Assembly (NCBI GenBank): GCA_003290165.1
Contig: QNQO01000196.1
Coordinates: 806,001-870,000, forward strand
Source: Berberis thunbergii
Taxonomy: Eukaryota; Streptophyta; Magnoliopsida; Ranunculales; Berberidaceae
DNA length: 64,000 nucleotides
Direction: 5' to 3'
The stretch's first letter is position 1. Every line of letters begins with the position of its first letter. A program made the position numbers and the translations under genes. The notes under the pieces were generated by a model, which had not been told where the DNA came from, made no database searches, and saw only the letters and a list, made by a program, of their open reading frames with translations. Below are positions 23,046 to 34,830 of the stretch, one piece after another.

Positions 23046-24043
23046 GGTTAACAGTGCCAGAAGCCTCAAGATTACTACCATCCAGTGCATTACCTACATA
23101 CAAACCCTGCAAGAACCCATTTACTGCCACATTAGATAAGTATAAAAGGCGAATAACGAATTCTCAAGAAACTAATTGCTACAAGAAAAACTTCCAGGCA
23201 CCTGTTGTCTGGCTCCCTCAAGATCTTGCTCAATTTGAGTGAGCTTCAAACGACATGACTCCAATTGTTGAACATAGGCCTGTCAAGTAACAACAATCAG
23301 ATCATTTTGCAATTGAAACATGCAAATACTTTTCTTGAGTATATATATATATATACATAACTTCCTTGCTTCATTTCTTTTCCTACCTTTTTCCTTAAAC
23401 GGATTTTGCGGGCGGCTTCATGATTTTGAGCAAGTCGCCTCAATACCTGTAAATAATTTTCTGCATTAGTTGCAATTGATATTGATGGAAATCAACTTAA
23501 TGATTATCTAGTCATGCCTCATTCTGGCTAAGTTAGGGGAAGATAATGCGATTACCACATCAATTTTTAATGTATCAACACATTAACATGTTGATACATG
23601 AACTTGAAAAAATGGAGATGGCTGAACTTATGATGAAGACCAGGTAAGCTCAGATGTATGCTACCCTTCTACAACACACAATGTTCTGAAAGACGATAAT
23701 GCTAAAAGAGTTATGAAATTGGTAAATTTTGAATTGTGGGGAAATTGTTTCATTACCTTTAGGGTTCCCATTAGTTAAACCATGACAATTGGGAAACAAT
23801 GAAGTTTCTCAGAATAAGAAAGAACACACAAAAGAGGCTCAGATAGTGAATGAAATGAAATCGAATTTTTACTTCAATTTCAATAACCCTAGAGCTTCGA
23901 ACTGTGAATGAAATCCATTAAAAAAAACATAAATTTCTTTTTAATCCAACAAAAGGAACCCAAAAAGAAGAAGAAGTAAACCCCATCTATTAGAAGAAGA
24001 AGCTAACCTTGTTGTTGTTGAAGAGATGGAGGTACTGAGCCAT
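23046..24043 (-). pseudogene. Captured TGA1/TGA4-type bZIP factor fragment
   Basis: Four minus-strand exons with GT-AG borders and matching phase. 24,043-24,008 encodes MAQYLHLFNNNK. 23,446-23,387 encodes VLRRLAQNHEAARKIRLRKK, the basic region. 23,279-23,202 encodes AYVQQLESCRLKLTQIEQDL and the rest of the leucine zipper start. 23,106 to about 23,046 encodes QQ/GLYVGNALDGSNLEASG, as in TGA1/TGA4-type group D factors. The canonical basic region N-R-E-A-A-R-K-S is altered to N-H-E-A-A-R-K-I: the first Arg after Asn and the Ser, both DNA-contacting positions in plant bZIPs, are replaced. The first 12 codons do not look like TGA protein and may derive from flanking sequence that supplied an ATG. 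The long C-terminal DOG1 domain is absent. It is a fragment carried by the CACTA element. Confidence 0.75.
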
Positions 24044-24392
24044 GGTTTGCTGCGAAGAAGAGGAGAAAGGAAAATGGGCATTGGCAAGTTGAAACCTTTC
24101 TTAAGTGAGCCAAGGTTTCTCCTGGATCTCTCTGTCCAGAACCGCCCTCTTCCTCGAAACGAGAGGGATCAGAACGTGAAGAAGAATGTGGAAAAGATGC
24201 GAAGAAGAAGAAAAAGAACTAGAGAGAAATCTGAAGATAAGAAGAAGAAGAAGTGAAGAAGATATGGAGATGTGAAGAAGTGAAGAAGAGAGATTTGGGG
24301 GAGTCTCGTGTTTTGAGTGAAATTTGGGGAAGAAGAGAGATAAAATCGGGCGGAAATTTTTTTAAGTGGCGCCAAAAACCCTGCCCAAAATT
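24044..24392. other. Purine-rich leader region before the captured genes
   Basis: GAAGAAGA-type repeats on the plus strand (pyrimidine-rich CTTCTT on the minus strand) lie just upstream of the minus-strand ATG at 24,043. This resembles a plant 5' leader with CT repeats. Long plus-strand frames here are low-complexity artefacts. Confidence 0.4.
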
Positions 24393-24557
24393 AGATAGCG
24401 TTTTCATTTTAAAACCATTAAATTTTGATTTTTCATAGCAAAATTTAAAAAATGCTATTGATGAGAAATGCTATGAATGAGAGTGTGTGATGTATTCATA
24501 GCACTTTGGAAAAAATGCTATAAAGATGTGCTATAAATGAGGACTTTTCTTGTAGTG
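24393..24557 (-). repeat. Right terminus and subterminal repeats of the first CACTA element
   Basis: On the minus strand the terminus CACTACAAGAAAAGTCC is followed by repeated ATAGCA/TGCTAT motifs (about six in 150 bp). These match in style the left subterminal palindromes at 12,945-13,012. Confidence 0.65.
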
Positions 24558-24957
24558 GGGATTCACTATATTTTTGGCAATGCTCCTAATGTGACAAATT
24601 TTTTGAGCAAGCGTAGCTGTAAGAGTTTGGCGTGAAAATTAATATTACAAACATTTGATATTTTTTTTGCTCCTAGTATCAATGCAAAAAATTGAAAGGT
24701 TTGTAGTAATAATTGTCACACCAAATGTTTATAGTTTGCTCTAGATGAAAAAAAATTGTAACAGTCAGGAGCTCTGCCAACAATATTGTTAGTTCCGTTT
24801 TAAGCAAGTCTATTAGCCATGACTCTAACCTTTAGGCAGGGCCTAGATTTTGTAGTAGTGGTGCAACCTTTTTTAGCACCTGAAAGATATTCTCAAGCGT
24901 GGTGATATGACTCTCACTACCTAACCATGTGGTTCTAATCTATTAAGGAATCTATGG
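24558..24957. other. Between CACTA end and Tat-like LTR; nothing recognised
   Basis: AT-rich, no supported coding region or element end. Confidence 0.5.
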
Positions 24958-25642
24958 TGATGCAGTCATTTTCCGCTCCGTTTTTTGACCTAATCTCACG
25001 ACCTGCAGACCTGCACAAGGAATGCATGTGAGCCACAGACCACCATTGTGGTGGCTGATGACACTCTGATGTTAAAGTCAGACAGGGATTTAGGGAAGGC
25101 GTAATGCTGTAAACAAGAAATTTGTAGCGTACCTTATCTTACCAACCTTATGTCTTATTTATAATGCAGGAGTCTTGGTTCTACCAAGCCATCGAAGGGC
25201 GTAGTTTAGGAAGGAGATATTCGTGGAGATCCTTCTCTAATTAGAAGTTGTGTTGTAGGAGGGAAGTTTCCTGTTAGCCTTGTGCTCCTAGATATGTGAA
25301 AGATAGTTCCCAATCTAAGAGCAATCAGTAAAAGAAAGTTTTCCTGCGTGGAATGTACTTTGGTATTTGCTTCCTAGTTGGAAGCAGAGCTGTTGTAGTT
25401 GCTCGTCCGAAGTTGATCCTCGAGATACTTGCCTTAGTAGGACTTACAGGTATTGAGGATAGCTGTGAGATGCGTGGGCCTAGCACACTATAAGAGTTCG
25501 GGTCTGTTTGGCGGACTGGATCAGGCGGGCTTAGAATCGCTTGGGCCGGATCAGTGTTGGGCTGACGCAGGGGCTCGTTATTCCTCAAGATCATCATGAC
25601 ACGTGTATGACTCAGGGATATGACCATTTTTATGTATCATCA
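24958..25642 (-). repeat. LTR of Tat-like element A (3' LTR in its own orientation)
   Basis: Starts TGATGCAGTC and ends ATCATCA; 685 bp. Closely related to the LTRs of element C at 44,141 and 51,891, sharing blocks such as CCTAGATATGTG and GATAGTTCCCAATC. On the minus strand it holds a TATA-like box (TTATAAATAAGAC, about 25,150-25,165). It is followed by a purine tract on the minus strand (CAGGGGGAGTAAC). No matching right-hand LTR with the same flank was found. Confidence 0.75.
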
Positions 25643-25913
25643 GTTACTCCCCCTGAGTTATTGGGTCGTCACATCAGTTTCCTAAACCATCTCTTTGAAA
25701 AGATATGCCACTCATGATGATGATTGAGTCTGAATCGCTGCTTGAGCCGCGCGCTGCATTAATTGAATGTGTGTCGGTTCAGCAAAAAAAACGGCGGAAA
25801 CCTAATTCCTATTTAGGTCATCCGTAATGTAGTGTCCGACTCTTCTATTTTCCTTGCTTTCGAAGCTATCGCTCTATTAATTTTCTAATTAGAGAGGATT
25901 GTTCATCTTTGTC

Positions 25914-26055
25914 ATGGCTCAACAAAACCTTCTTGATGACGCAACCTTGGACAAGGGCTTGTTGTTTTTAAAAGATAAGTTTCTTTCTGAGTCTGGCCTT
26001 GCTGAAATTCGTATGAAGTTCAGGGTACCCAAGAATTCCCAGATCACATCCAGAA
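25914..26055 (+). pseudogene. Antisense ORF of element A, truncated
   Basis: ATG at 25,914 opens a frame starting MAQQNLLDDATLDKG, aligned with the start of the element C antisense ORF at 44,955 (MARENLLDDAVLAK). The frame is cut after about 47 codons where Athila-like LTR sequence begins. It lies opposite in strand to gag in the related complete elements. Confidence 0.6.
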
Positions 26056-27529
26056 TAGGAAAATGTCGTTAAATGCACCCCTTTATCATCTTCTCCATCA
26101 TATATTTCTCTCGCTTGCTAGAGAGATCACCACATGCACCACAATGCCACCATCATCGCATCACAGACACAAAAACATTACGCCTTTTTTCTTCTTCTTT
26201 CATCTCTTCTCCCATTGTCACACATCCACTTCTCATCGTACTTGTCCGTTTATCTCTTTCACACACTGCTTCTCACCACCCCCCACACACACACATCCCC
26301 TTTCCTTCCCTGACGATCAAACCAGCCATCGACCTTCTTTTTCTGCTCCTCATTGTCACCCCTCTCGCTTTGTTCTTCTTCTTCTCTGCTAAATCCACCA
26401 TCGTCACCACCTCACAATGTCTACTTCTTCACCTAATCTTGCCAAAACCATACCTCGCCCCCTTATTTTTCACCCGCTTGACACAATTCCATCCTCCCTA
26501 TCGATTCAGCTCCTCTCTCCATCGCTTCTTTGCTCTTCTTCCTCAACCATCTCGTAGCCTCATACGTCTCCATCACGCCCTTGTCTTCTCTCTCCTTTTT
26601 TTTTTATTCATCTCACTTCTTATTTCATAGTAACATTACAGCCCTGTTGCAAACAGTCGACCTCTACCACCTCGTGACCTCCATCCATCACCACCACATC
26701 GATTCTTCCTCCTTTATCTCTATATTTCTCGTAAGCATATCATCCTCCATTGCATCACAGCAAAACAGAGAGCACACAGCTCGTAGTGACGAAGTAGAAA
26801 TAGGGAAGGAGGGAAAGTTTTGAAATCTTTCCCTTTGATATTTGCACCTTGACATCTATTATGTGCCACCACAGAGTATCTATACCATCGCATTAGTGAG
26901 GAACTGATGGAGTTCACATACACTGCTACCATGACCACCACCATGAGCTGCTAAACTCTCCGCTAAGGCGTAGATGATTCCTCATGCTCAGTAGAATTTT
27001 CTCTTGTCTTTTATTGTTATCTGATGCATTATATTGTTAACATTGGGCTGATTTGTGAACAAACACATATTACTTTCACCGTGTATGTCATGCATGCATG
27101 GTAGTTACAATTATTGTATGTTTTTTATTAAGCATATTTTATTCGTATTAGTTAAACCTGTGATTAGCTGTGCCTTAAATAGACAATTAATGCTAGGGGT
27201 TTGCCATCTTCAAATGCTAGGGGACAATAATTGACATTAGTATAACTTTATAAACTTGATGGATGATTAGAAGCCTTAACATCTCTTTTTGATTCTCAAA
27301 CTCAATTTTCAATTAATTTTTCGCCTTCCGTTAGTTTAAAATTTTTTGATTGTTCTAATCCCCCTTTCAAATTTGTTTAAATAGATTGTAGTTTTTTTTC
27401 GATTGTGTCTTCAGTCCTCGTGGGATCAACCCGTGTTTGTCATTTTCTACTAGTTAGACAACCGTGTATTTGCGGTATAACAATCAGGTCAAATTTGCCT
27501 ATTAATTTAGGTTAGTAAAATCTGCATCA
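26056..27529 (+). repeat. Athila-like 5' LTR (5'-truncated)
   Basis: Matches the right LTR in order, for example AGAGATCACCACA, CACACACACATC, and the shared end TTAGGTTAGTAAAATCTGCATCA. C-rich sequence here yields long but meaningless frames on the plus strand (26,063-26,823). It starts inside the LTR compared with the right copy. Confidence 0.75.
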
Positions 27530-27535
27530 AGTTTT

Positions 27536-27553
27536 TGGAGCCGCTGCCAGGGA
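27536..27553 (+). other. Primer binding site, tRNA-Asp type
   Basis: TGGAGCCGCTGCCAGGGA differs at only a few positions from the sequence complementary to the 3' end of plant tRNA-Asp, the usual Athila primer. It starts six bases after the LTR end. Confidence 0.75.
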
Positions 27554-27902
27554 TTGTAACAGTACAACCGAAGTCTTGAATTTATTTTCACTAGTTTATA
27601 GATTAGGTATAATTTTCTTTGCTTAGGAATAGTGTTAGAAGTCACTTGTTTTATTTGTTAGTAGTTGAGTTTTAAAATTTTGCATTATTTAACAAACAAT
27701 CATAAACAAGTATTCACCAGAGTGATCAACGACAACTCGACTTCTAGCCGACGTCACAAGTAACCCAAAAAAGGTTCACATTGAAGGTAACTTCTCCGAA
27801 TTGCATCTGCATGCGATTTCTGTTGTGATTACTTGGTGTTTTGGTTGCTTTAATTAGTATATAAGTTAGTTTTACAAGAAAAAAAAAACCCCAAATTAGG
27901 AG

Positions 27903-28771
27903 ATGGCTGAGGAGAAAGCTTTTAAGGATTACTTTTCCCTTTCAGCCTCGAAGCTAGAAGTAGTTGTTATGACTATGGTAGAAAATATATGAAAATTTGA
28001 ATTTTACTCAACCCCTACCTCCGACGAATGTTTCATCGGAGGTTTGTGCTGCATATTCGAGTTCTAGTCATTCCACAACTGATTGTGATTTGGAAAATGT
28101 TTATGTTTCATATTTTGCTGAGCAAATCAATTCTATAATTCTATTCGGTGATTAGGTTATAATCCATAGTCCAACTATTACAACCTTGATTTCACCAATC
28201 ATCCAAATCTCTCATGGTTTCATGACTCGTACCAAAGGGGACCTATTTTCTCCCAGGCTCCTCAAGCCCTTAGCCTTATTATGCTCAATTTAATCGAGTT
28301 CCTCCATCCAACATATCCAGTTTAGAGGAAACGATTAACTATTTTATGCAGCTCACAAAACGAATGCTTGAGCAGAATTCTCAGGCTATATTAGAGTTAA
28401 AAACCACAACTTAACACCAAAATCTCAAGCCATCAATAAATTTGAGATAGTTGTGAGTCAGATTGCTCATGCACTCTTTGAGAGAAATAGAGCTGAAAAG
28501 TTTTCCTAGTCACTCTCTTCAAAATCCAAAGGGTTAATTAATAATGGGTAGCACATCGGAACCTGAGTCAGATGATGTTTTTGAGAATAATGTGATTGAA
28601 ACTACTTTGCTTCATGACCCATCCCCCTTTTCACTTTTTCATGTTGACCCATTCGACATATGCCTTCATAGTGACTTATGCACGAAGTCTAAGTTTCAGT
28701 ATTCTTTAGAGTCTTGCTCTGACTATTTTCACGATACAAATGATGCATCTAATGAAAAATTCATGCCATAA
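27903..28771 (+). pseudogene. Athila-like gag remnant
   Basis: Broken frames retain the C-terminal gag layout of Athila-type elements: a TNHPNLSW-like stretch, a Pro/Gln-rich segment, a conserved helix around SSLEETINYFMQ and KMLEQNSQAILELK, then a block on VVSQIAHALFERNRAEKF (about 28,400-28,510). An acidic open frame runs 28,544-28,771. Stops and frameshifts are frequent. The N-terminal gag core is not recognisable. Confidence 0.55.
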
Positions 28772-30587
28772 GTAGTGCTAATTCCAGGTTTGGGGGTGTT
28801 GTTGAGTTGTCTAGTGCATCATCGTTGTGCATTCATTTTTTTTATGATGATCATGTACCACTCGATATATCTAATGAATACCTCTTTGCATCCCTTTCAA
28901 ATTTTCTGACTCTACTTATATGGATCCCTTGATTTTAGTGGACGTTTTCAGTTTTGGCCATCCTATTGTGAAACATATTCAATCTTCTAATTTGATACCT
29001 GATTTATGATGTCTTTTTTTAGGATTAGCCAAGAATCATTTGCTAGATATCACTATTTATGCTCCAGGTCCATACGACTTTCCTAGGAATGCAAGTTCAT
29101 TTGCATTTTCTCTATGATTTTGCACGACGCCTTCGTAGCTTTTGGGATGTGTTAGTATATGTTGTGCTGCATGTAGTTGCTACTATTTGTTGGATGGATC
29201 CTCAGCCTTTTAAGTTGTTGCTATACGATTCTTTGACACTTTTAGAGGAGGATGTAAGTTATGTTTTTCCTCTTCATTTTATGGTATATTATTCGTGAGG
29301 GAGAATATATGTCGTGTTAACGACGTTAAACCAAAAGCTTTTAGGAGGCATACCGACTTCAATTAGGTCATTGTGGTTAGTCTGGACTGACTTTCGAGTT
29401 CTTTCTAGTTGCATTCTACTCATACCAATTATCTCCGTAACGATTTTGACTTACATCAGGTGCATGTAATTTATTTTGTTTGTGTATTTTTTTGGTCATG
29501 TATGCGTTTTATCAATTTCTCATGATAAGTACACAATTCTTCTGTTTTAAAGCTTTCATTGGTGGATGATCTCTTCGAAATTGGTATAAAAAACATCACC
29601 ATGGTAATATCACTCTAACCCTCATTTAAACTTTTTCCTTCACTTGTCATGATTTTTCATTTAGACATTGAGGACAATGTTTGGTTTAGGTTTTGGGGTA
29701 GGGTTTGTGAGTTTTTGTGCATTTTTCAAAATTTTGAGCTAAAATGTATTTCACAAGTATACTGATTAATAACTATATTCTACTCAATCTCCATTAAATA
29801 TGTAAATGATTATGGTAATTGTGAATTTTTTTATATGAAAATGCATTTCGAAATATGAAGTTCTTTTCCAATGAAGAGACTATGCTTTCAAGTATGCTTT
29901 TAAATTTGAGAAAATACATGTTATCACTTGTCACATTCATATATAAATAGGAAGAAATAAGGTTTGATATTATCTTTAAATCAAATATATTTCATGAGAT
30001 TTTTCAACTCGACTATTCTTGAACTTTTAGCCAAGTTAACATAATTTGAAGTTGATGAGTAAGATATTTCCCAGAGGCCTTAGAATAATAGTGGAGATTA
30101 ACCCTTGTGAGTTTTGAGCAATTCTATTTCTTTTAGGGTTATTTCTAATTTTTCTTGAATTCACATTATCTCGTTGATGATTTCATTATTTTTGTTTCTT
30201 TTATTGATTGCTTTGAGAATGTCATTAAAATGGGATTATTACACTATAACTTCTTGCTTTTTACCATTCTCTAGCCTTTTAGCCTACCCACTAATAAATA
30301 TTTGTTTGCAACCATTTGAGCCATTGAATAGTTTTTTCTTTGTTAACCCCATCTCCATTACCTACTCCAATTATGGAGTAATGCCCTATATTATTTTTAT
30401 CCTTACGCAATTTCTCCGAGAAGGTGTATGATTGAATATATGTTTAGAATGAGCAAATAGAAAGTGCTGAAAGTAAATATTCCATGCATCCTCAAGTCCG
30501 AAATGTTTCATTGTGTAGAAATGGAAAAACATATCATTGATTAAAAAATAATAAAAAGATAAAATTTATGTTTTAATATATATATAT
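28772..30587 (+). other. Decayed Athila-like internal region
   Basis: No reverse transcriptase, RNase H or integrase motif is legible. The block near 29,660-29,705 (GACATTGAGGACAATGTTTGG followed by a GGTTTTGGGGTAGGG-like tract) is common downstream of pol in plant Athila-type elements. Short frames at 29,059-29,298 and 30,174-30,431 are not recognised. Confidence 0.4.
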
Positions 30588-31170
30588 TGATGAATCAATT
30601 TCCGTTCTCCTTGACCTTGACCTACACAAGGAACACGTGAACCAAATACCACTATTGTGGTGACCGATGGCACTCTGATGCTTAAGTCAAACAAGGTTTG
30701 AGAAAGGTGTACGTAATTCATATAATTGGGTTCTATAGTGTACCTTTGTTCCTCAACGTCATGCCCTATTTATCATGCGAGAGTCATTGTTTGGCTACGC
30801 CTTTGGTGGTGTGGTTTAGGGAAATATATCTATTAGAAATCCTTTCCCTGTGGAGTGTTGTTCATGCAAGAGAGTTTCCATGCACAACTTATACTATATT
30901 TTTTCTTTCCTTATAGGAGTCAATGTGTTGCTGGAATGCATGTCTTAGGTCAAACTCTTAAATAATTTCCTTATTTGGTTTTATGGGTACTGGGTTTGAC
31001 AATATGACTTATGGGCTTAATAGAGCACCACTGATTGGGTCCAACCTCTAGGACCTGTCTCAATAGGCTTTATCAGATTAAGCATTCAGCTAGGCTAATT
31101 TTACTCTGTTAATGAGATCATCATGCCCCGCGTGTACGGAGTGGATTGCAAGATGGTTTGGTGTATTAAT
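30588..31170 (-). repeat. Element B LTR, left copy
   Basis: Starts TGATGAATCA; homologous to 37,574-38,160 through GTACGGAGTGGATTGCAAGATGG near its end. The inner boundary is approximate. The LTR is a diverged relative of those of elements A and C. Confidence 0.75.
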
Positions 31171-31464
31171 GGGAACAAGAAATGTATTACAGCTAGTCGG
31201 TCCACTAAGTCACGTCACGAGGGAACTGGGCGGTTGTGATGATTGAGTCTGAATCATCTCTTCGAGCAGCCACATCATTAATTTGGTAGCGACAACTAAA
31301 AAATAGCGGGAATCCTTGCTTATATATAAATCTCCTTCTTAGCATAGTTTAGTTTCTTTACTTCTGCAATTTCTTAGAGACCCTGCTTTGTTATATCACT
31401 TTTTCATTTTTGCTTTGTGAACTTTCGTTTTCGCAAGCGTAATCAAAAGTTCGTAGGTTCTTCC

Positions 31465-33875
31465 ATGGTGGGCAAGAATCAACTTCCCGATGAACTATTC
31501 GCTAAAGGCCGTGAGATTTTTGAGGAGAGGTTAATCTCAAAGGTGAATCTGATGGGCTATCGCGAGAAGTATCGGATCCCCGATGGTTTGGATCCCTTTA
31601 CATTGGTAGTTGGTCAAACACCCTTGTCTCCTTCGAGAGGAATCATTTTCTTGCACAAAGGTATGCTTCAAGTGGACGTTTGTTTTCTGTTATCGAGGAA
31701 ATTTAGCACTTCTTGGCATACCTTGGTATTATGCTCGCTAACTAGTGCCAAATGAGTACATAACTATGTTCTCCATTTTAATCAGGGCGAAGGATGTTGG
31801 TCTTCGAATGTCTCCGAGGGCGATCCAACTGTTCACCCCTATTCGGTTGAACGAGCATTTTTTGTGTGTGTTGATGTAAACGGATTGTTTGGGCAAGCTG
31901 CTTGACGATTACAAGTTCTGGCAGAAGTATTGTTCATGGCTTATGTGGACTCAAAGTACTTTGAGCTTGATGGTCATCTGGTCGAACAAAAGTTCAAATG
32001 ATTGAGTGAGTCTAACACCTTTCTTACTCCCATTCGTGTTGATTACATACTAAACCGTTATTTGTGTTTTTGTAGTAAAATTTCCAACAACGCCCCTTTC
32101 TCTAGAGGACAAAGAATCCTTGGATCGATTTGGTGACATGCCTTTCAAACTGGTGAAAGATGTTGTGAAGCTTGACAACATTAAGTCCAGTGGATTGAGG
32201 GATTACTGGCATAAGGCTCCCACACTCTTTAGTGTTTCGAATTTGAAGTCAATGTCAACTGGCAGATCTCCTTCAAAAAAGAGAAAGCTCCCCAAGGTCA
32301 AGATTCCTAGCCCGTCAAGGAGGGCAGAATTGGATGCGACACTTTCTTCATCTTCCTTTCTAAGAAGCCTCTCACTGCGTCTAAGTCTTCTTTTAGGCTA
32401 TTGGCCCTTTCGGAGGGGGCTAAAAGTTTCGGGTTAAGATCTTGTTGCGTCCGCTGGGGCAAAAACTGTTGTATTCGAGAGGCATGATGCTCAGACGAGA
32501 GCCCCCATTTCCCTTCCCTACTTGGAGAATGAGTATCTGAAAATGGCAGGGTAGATGATGTAAGGAAGTTGAGCACCGAGCAGGCAAACATTTTGAACAA
32601 ATTTTTGTTGCAGACAGGAATGGCAGCTTCATATAATGCAGGTCAGACTCATCCTTTATCTTTAGAGAACTTCAAGTATAACCTCGTTCTGGTGCAGGAG
32701 CCCTCTCAGTATGGAAAAGAGTCACTTGCCCATCGTCCCTATGGTGAAAAGTCTCCTCATTGCACGTATTGTCCTCCGTTCGATTTTTTATCTCAACTTG
32801 AGGTGGCGGTCGGGCTGAGGAATAACTCCCTTCCTTCTCCCTCCTTCAATTGCTTCTGAATTGGCTGGTGAAAGGGAGCCGGTTGTTTTGAGCAAGGGGA
32901 AAATGGTGGAGGTGGCCCCTGATGCGGTGAAGATGGCGAAGGGTGGTGTTAGCGTGATTCTGGCCCCATTGGACCTTCACCCAGATGCACGGCTTAGTCT
33001 CTTTGCCCCAGATATGGTAAAAATGAACAATCAAGGCTGACATCAGCAAGTGGAACGATTGGCTGGCCAATCATGCCCCGAAGCCAGAGGGGGATACTTT
33101 GGGTGAGCGCCTTGACAAGGGATATAAAAATTTGATGCTAGGGATGTGTATCTGAACCAAGTCGTCATTGTTGGGGTGGAGGTAGAGGTTGCTCGTGAGA
33201 GAGTTTATACCATAGACCAAGTTTTTGCACATTTGCAGAAGTTGTATTTTGATGCACTTCATGAGATCGAATCATTGAAAAAGCAGCTAGAAGGCCAGAG
33301 GCCTACTCAACCAAATTTTGATTTGAAGGCCTTATAGACGAGGTCGGAGGCTTAGAGGGGTCCGCTTGGAATTGCATGACTCCGACTTGGAAGAAGTTGT
33401 GTTTGCGAAGGGTAGGATGGAAGAAGAGTTGAACTATGTCCGACTTGACTTAGAGCTTGCTCAGGAGGCTACATTCAAGAAGCAGACTGAGATACAAGCT
33501 TTGAGTGATGAAAAGGCCAATAAGGAATCTGAATGAGCTGTCTAGCGTCAGCAACTAGAGGCTAATGTTGACTTTAACACCAAGAGCGTAAGGACAATAT
33601 AATAGCAGCTCCTCCTAGTGCAAAATGAGCTCAGAGCAGTCAAGGACGATCTAAGTATTGAGCAGTCTAAGGCTGATGCCCTGATGAGAAAATTGGAGCA
33701 GTTGGAGCAAGAGCTTGCAGAGTCGAAAGCACGTGAGGAGAAGCTTCTTGAGGCCCAAGGCACGTTCCAGTTCAGCAGAGTTATGAAAGGAAGACTGGAG
33801 CTGTTGGAGATGATGGAAAAAGATCATTCTGATTGGGAGTCTCTTACTATAGAGAAGCGACCTTTATGGAGTTAG
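31465..33875 (+). pseudogene. Antisense ORF of element B
   Basis: On the strand opposite to gag. N-terminal segment from ATG 31,465: MVGKNQLPDELFAKG, then YRIPDGLDPF, then an IIFLHKGMLQVDV block. This is followed, after a frameshift near 31,735, by LVPNEYITMFSILIRAKDVG and FTPIRLNEHFLCVLM, stop at about 31,880. This layout resembles the putative gypsy-type transposon family (Transposase_28 in Pfam) found in plant Ty3/gypsy elements; that match is from memory of the family. The rest is hydrophilic and ends in long coiled-coil-type heptads (33,380-33,830: KADALMRKLEQLEQELAESK). There are several stops and frameshifts. Related pieces occur in elements A and C. Confidence 0.6.
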
Positions 33876-34289
33876 AATAAGCTTCCGACCAATCACAAGA
33901 AGAGGATGACTCAGATCGGGGTGTCAGAGTTGTAGTGCGCACGAAGCCGTCCCCTGCTAAGCGAAGCTCCACTGTATCTAAATTTTCTCCTGATAAAGAG
34001 TAAACTCTATTTTTGGAATCATCAATGAAATACCATTTATTAAGTAACACTTTGTACTTGTACATTCCTGGATTTTTCCTACTGAAACTTTTCTGTGTTG
34101 CCTTGCCATGGTGTTGATTTTTAGGCAAGAGATTTTGCTAAGTCAAGAAATTGTCTAGTTGATCTACTAATGAAAGTTCTGATCGCTCAACTGGCAATTG
34201 CTCTTGAAATCAAGAAATTCTGAACTATACTCTTAAGACATCCAGAAGTTATCTTGGCAAAACCTTGTAGGTTGGGTAAACTCCGTGCA

Positions 34290-34830
34290 GTCGAATAATC
34301 TTGGCAGACGAGAGATCATTCGAGTTCCCAAGTTAATCGTACCATCGATTCTTAAGCCATATTTGTCTGCTCTTAGCGGACTAGGTCTTAGAGTATTCCA
34401 GATGTTGTCTTCATCAGTTTTAACTGATTAAACTTTGATTAGGTTGGACCACCATTGTCTATGGCCGGACAATGATCCCAGGATCTTGAACAGGCTTTGT
34501 GAGTTCTGATTAGACTTTCACTTTCGAAGCCCTCTTTATCCGTTCTTGGCGGACCAGAAGTTGTCTTCATCAGTCTTAACTGACCAAACTTTGATAAGGT
34601 TCGGCCACAATTGTCTATGGTTGGACAATGATCCCTGGCAAATCAACTTGATCAGGCTTCTTGAGCTCTGATTAGACTTCTACATTCTAAGCCATCTTTG
34701 TCTATTCTTGGCGAACTAGGTCCTAGAGCAGACCAGAAGTTGTCTTCATCAGTCTTAATGAACTACTAAACTTTGGTCAAGTTGTCTTCATCAGTCTTAA
34801 TGAACTACGAACAATTCTTTTATACTGTGA
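34290..34830 (-). repeat. Tandem array in element B, unit about 160-180 bp
   Basis: GTTGTCTTCATCAGT recurs at 34,403, 34,560, 34,739 and 34,781; the first three intervals define units of 157 and 179 bp with shared GGACAATGATCCC(T/A)GG blocks. The unit is a diverged relative of the 170-bp unit in element C and occupies the same place between the protease remnant and the antisense ORF. Confidence 0.75.

Larger units (their letters stand above)
12870..24557 (-). mobile_element. Gene-carrying CACTA element (Pack-CACTA), non-autonomous
   Basis: The right end read on the minus strand begins CACTACAAGAAAAGTCC. The left end reads TACTACAAAAATCC, an inverted match with a C-to-T change in the first base. 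Both ends carry subterminal repeats built on ATAGCGTTTT/ATAGCATTTT (12,945-13,010 and about 24,393-24,535). No 3-bp target duplication is seen (TTA left, GGG right). The 11.7-kb interior has no transposase. It contains intron-bearing fragments of three host genes on the minus strand (TGA-type bZIP, NRPS-like, nucleoside hydrolase). The three fragments between matching ends are the main support for a single element; the missing target duplication is the main weakness. Confidence 0.6.

Noticed and set aside
24026..24438. Plus- and minus-strand Lys/Arg- or Phe/Ser-rich frames
   Set aside because: Produced by a GAAGAAG/CTTCTTC low-complexity tract upstream of the TGA-type fragment; no domain.
26063..26823. 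Long overlapping plus-strand frames, one of 185 aa
   Set aside because: C/T-rich LTR sequence without stops by composition; overlapping frames are equally open, and the matching right LTR does not conserve them.
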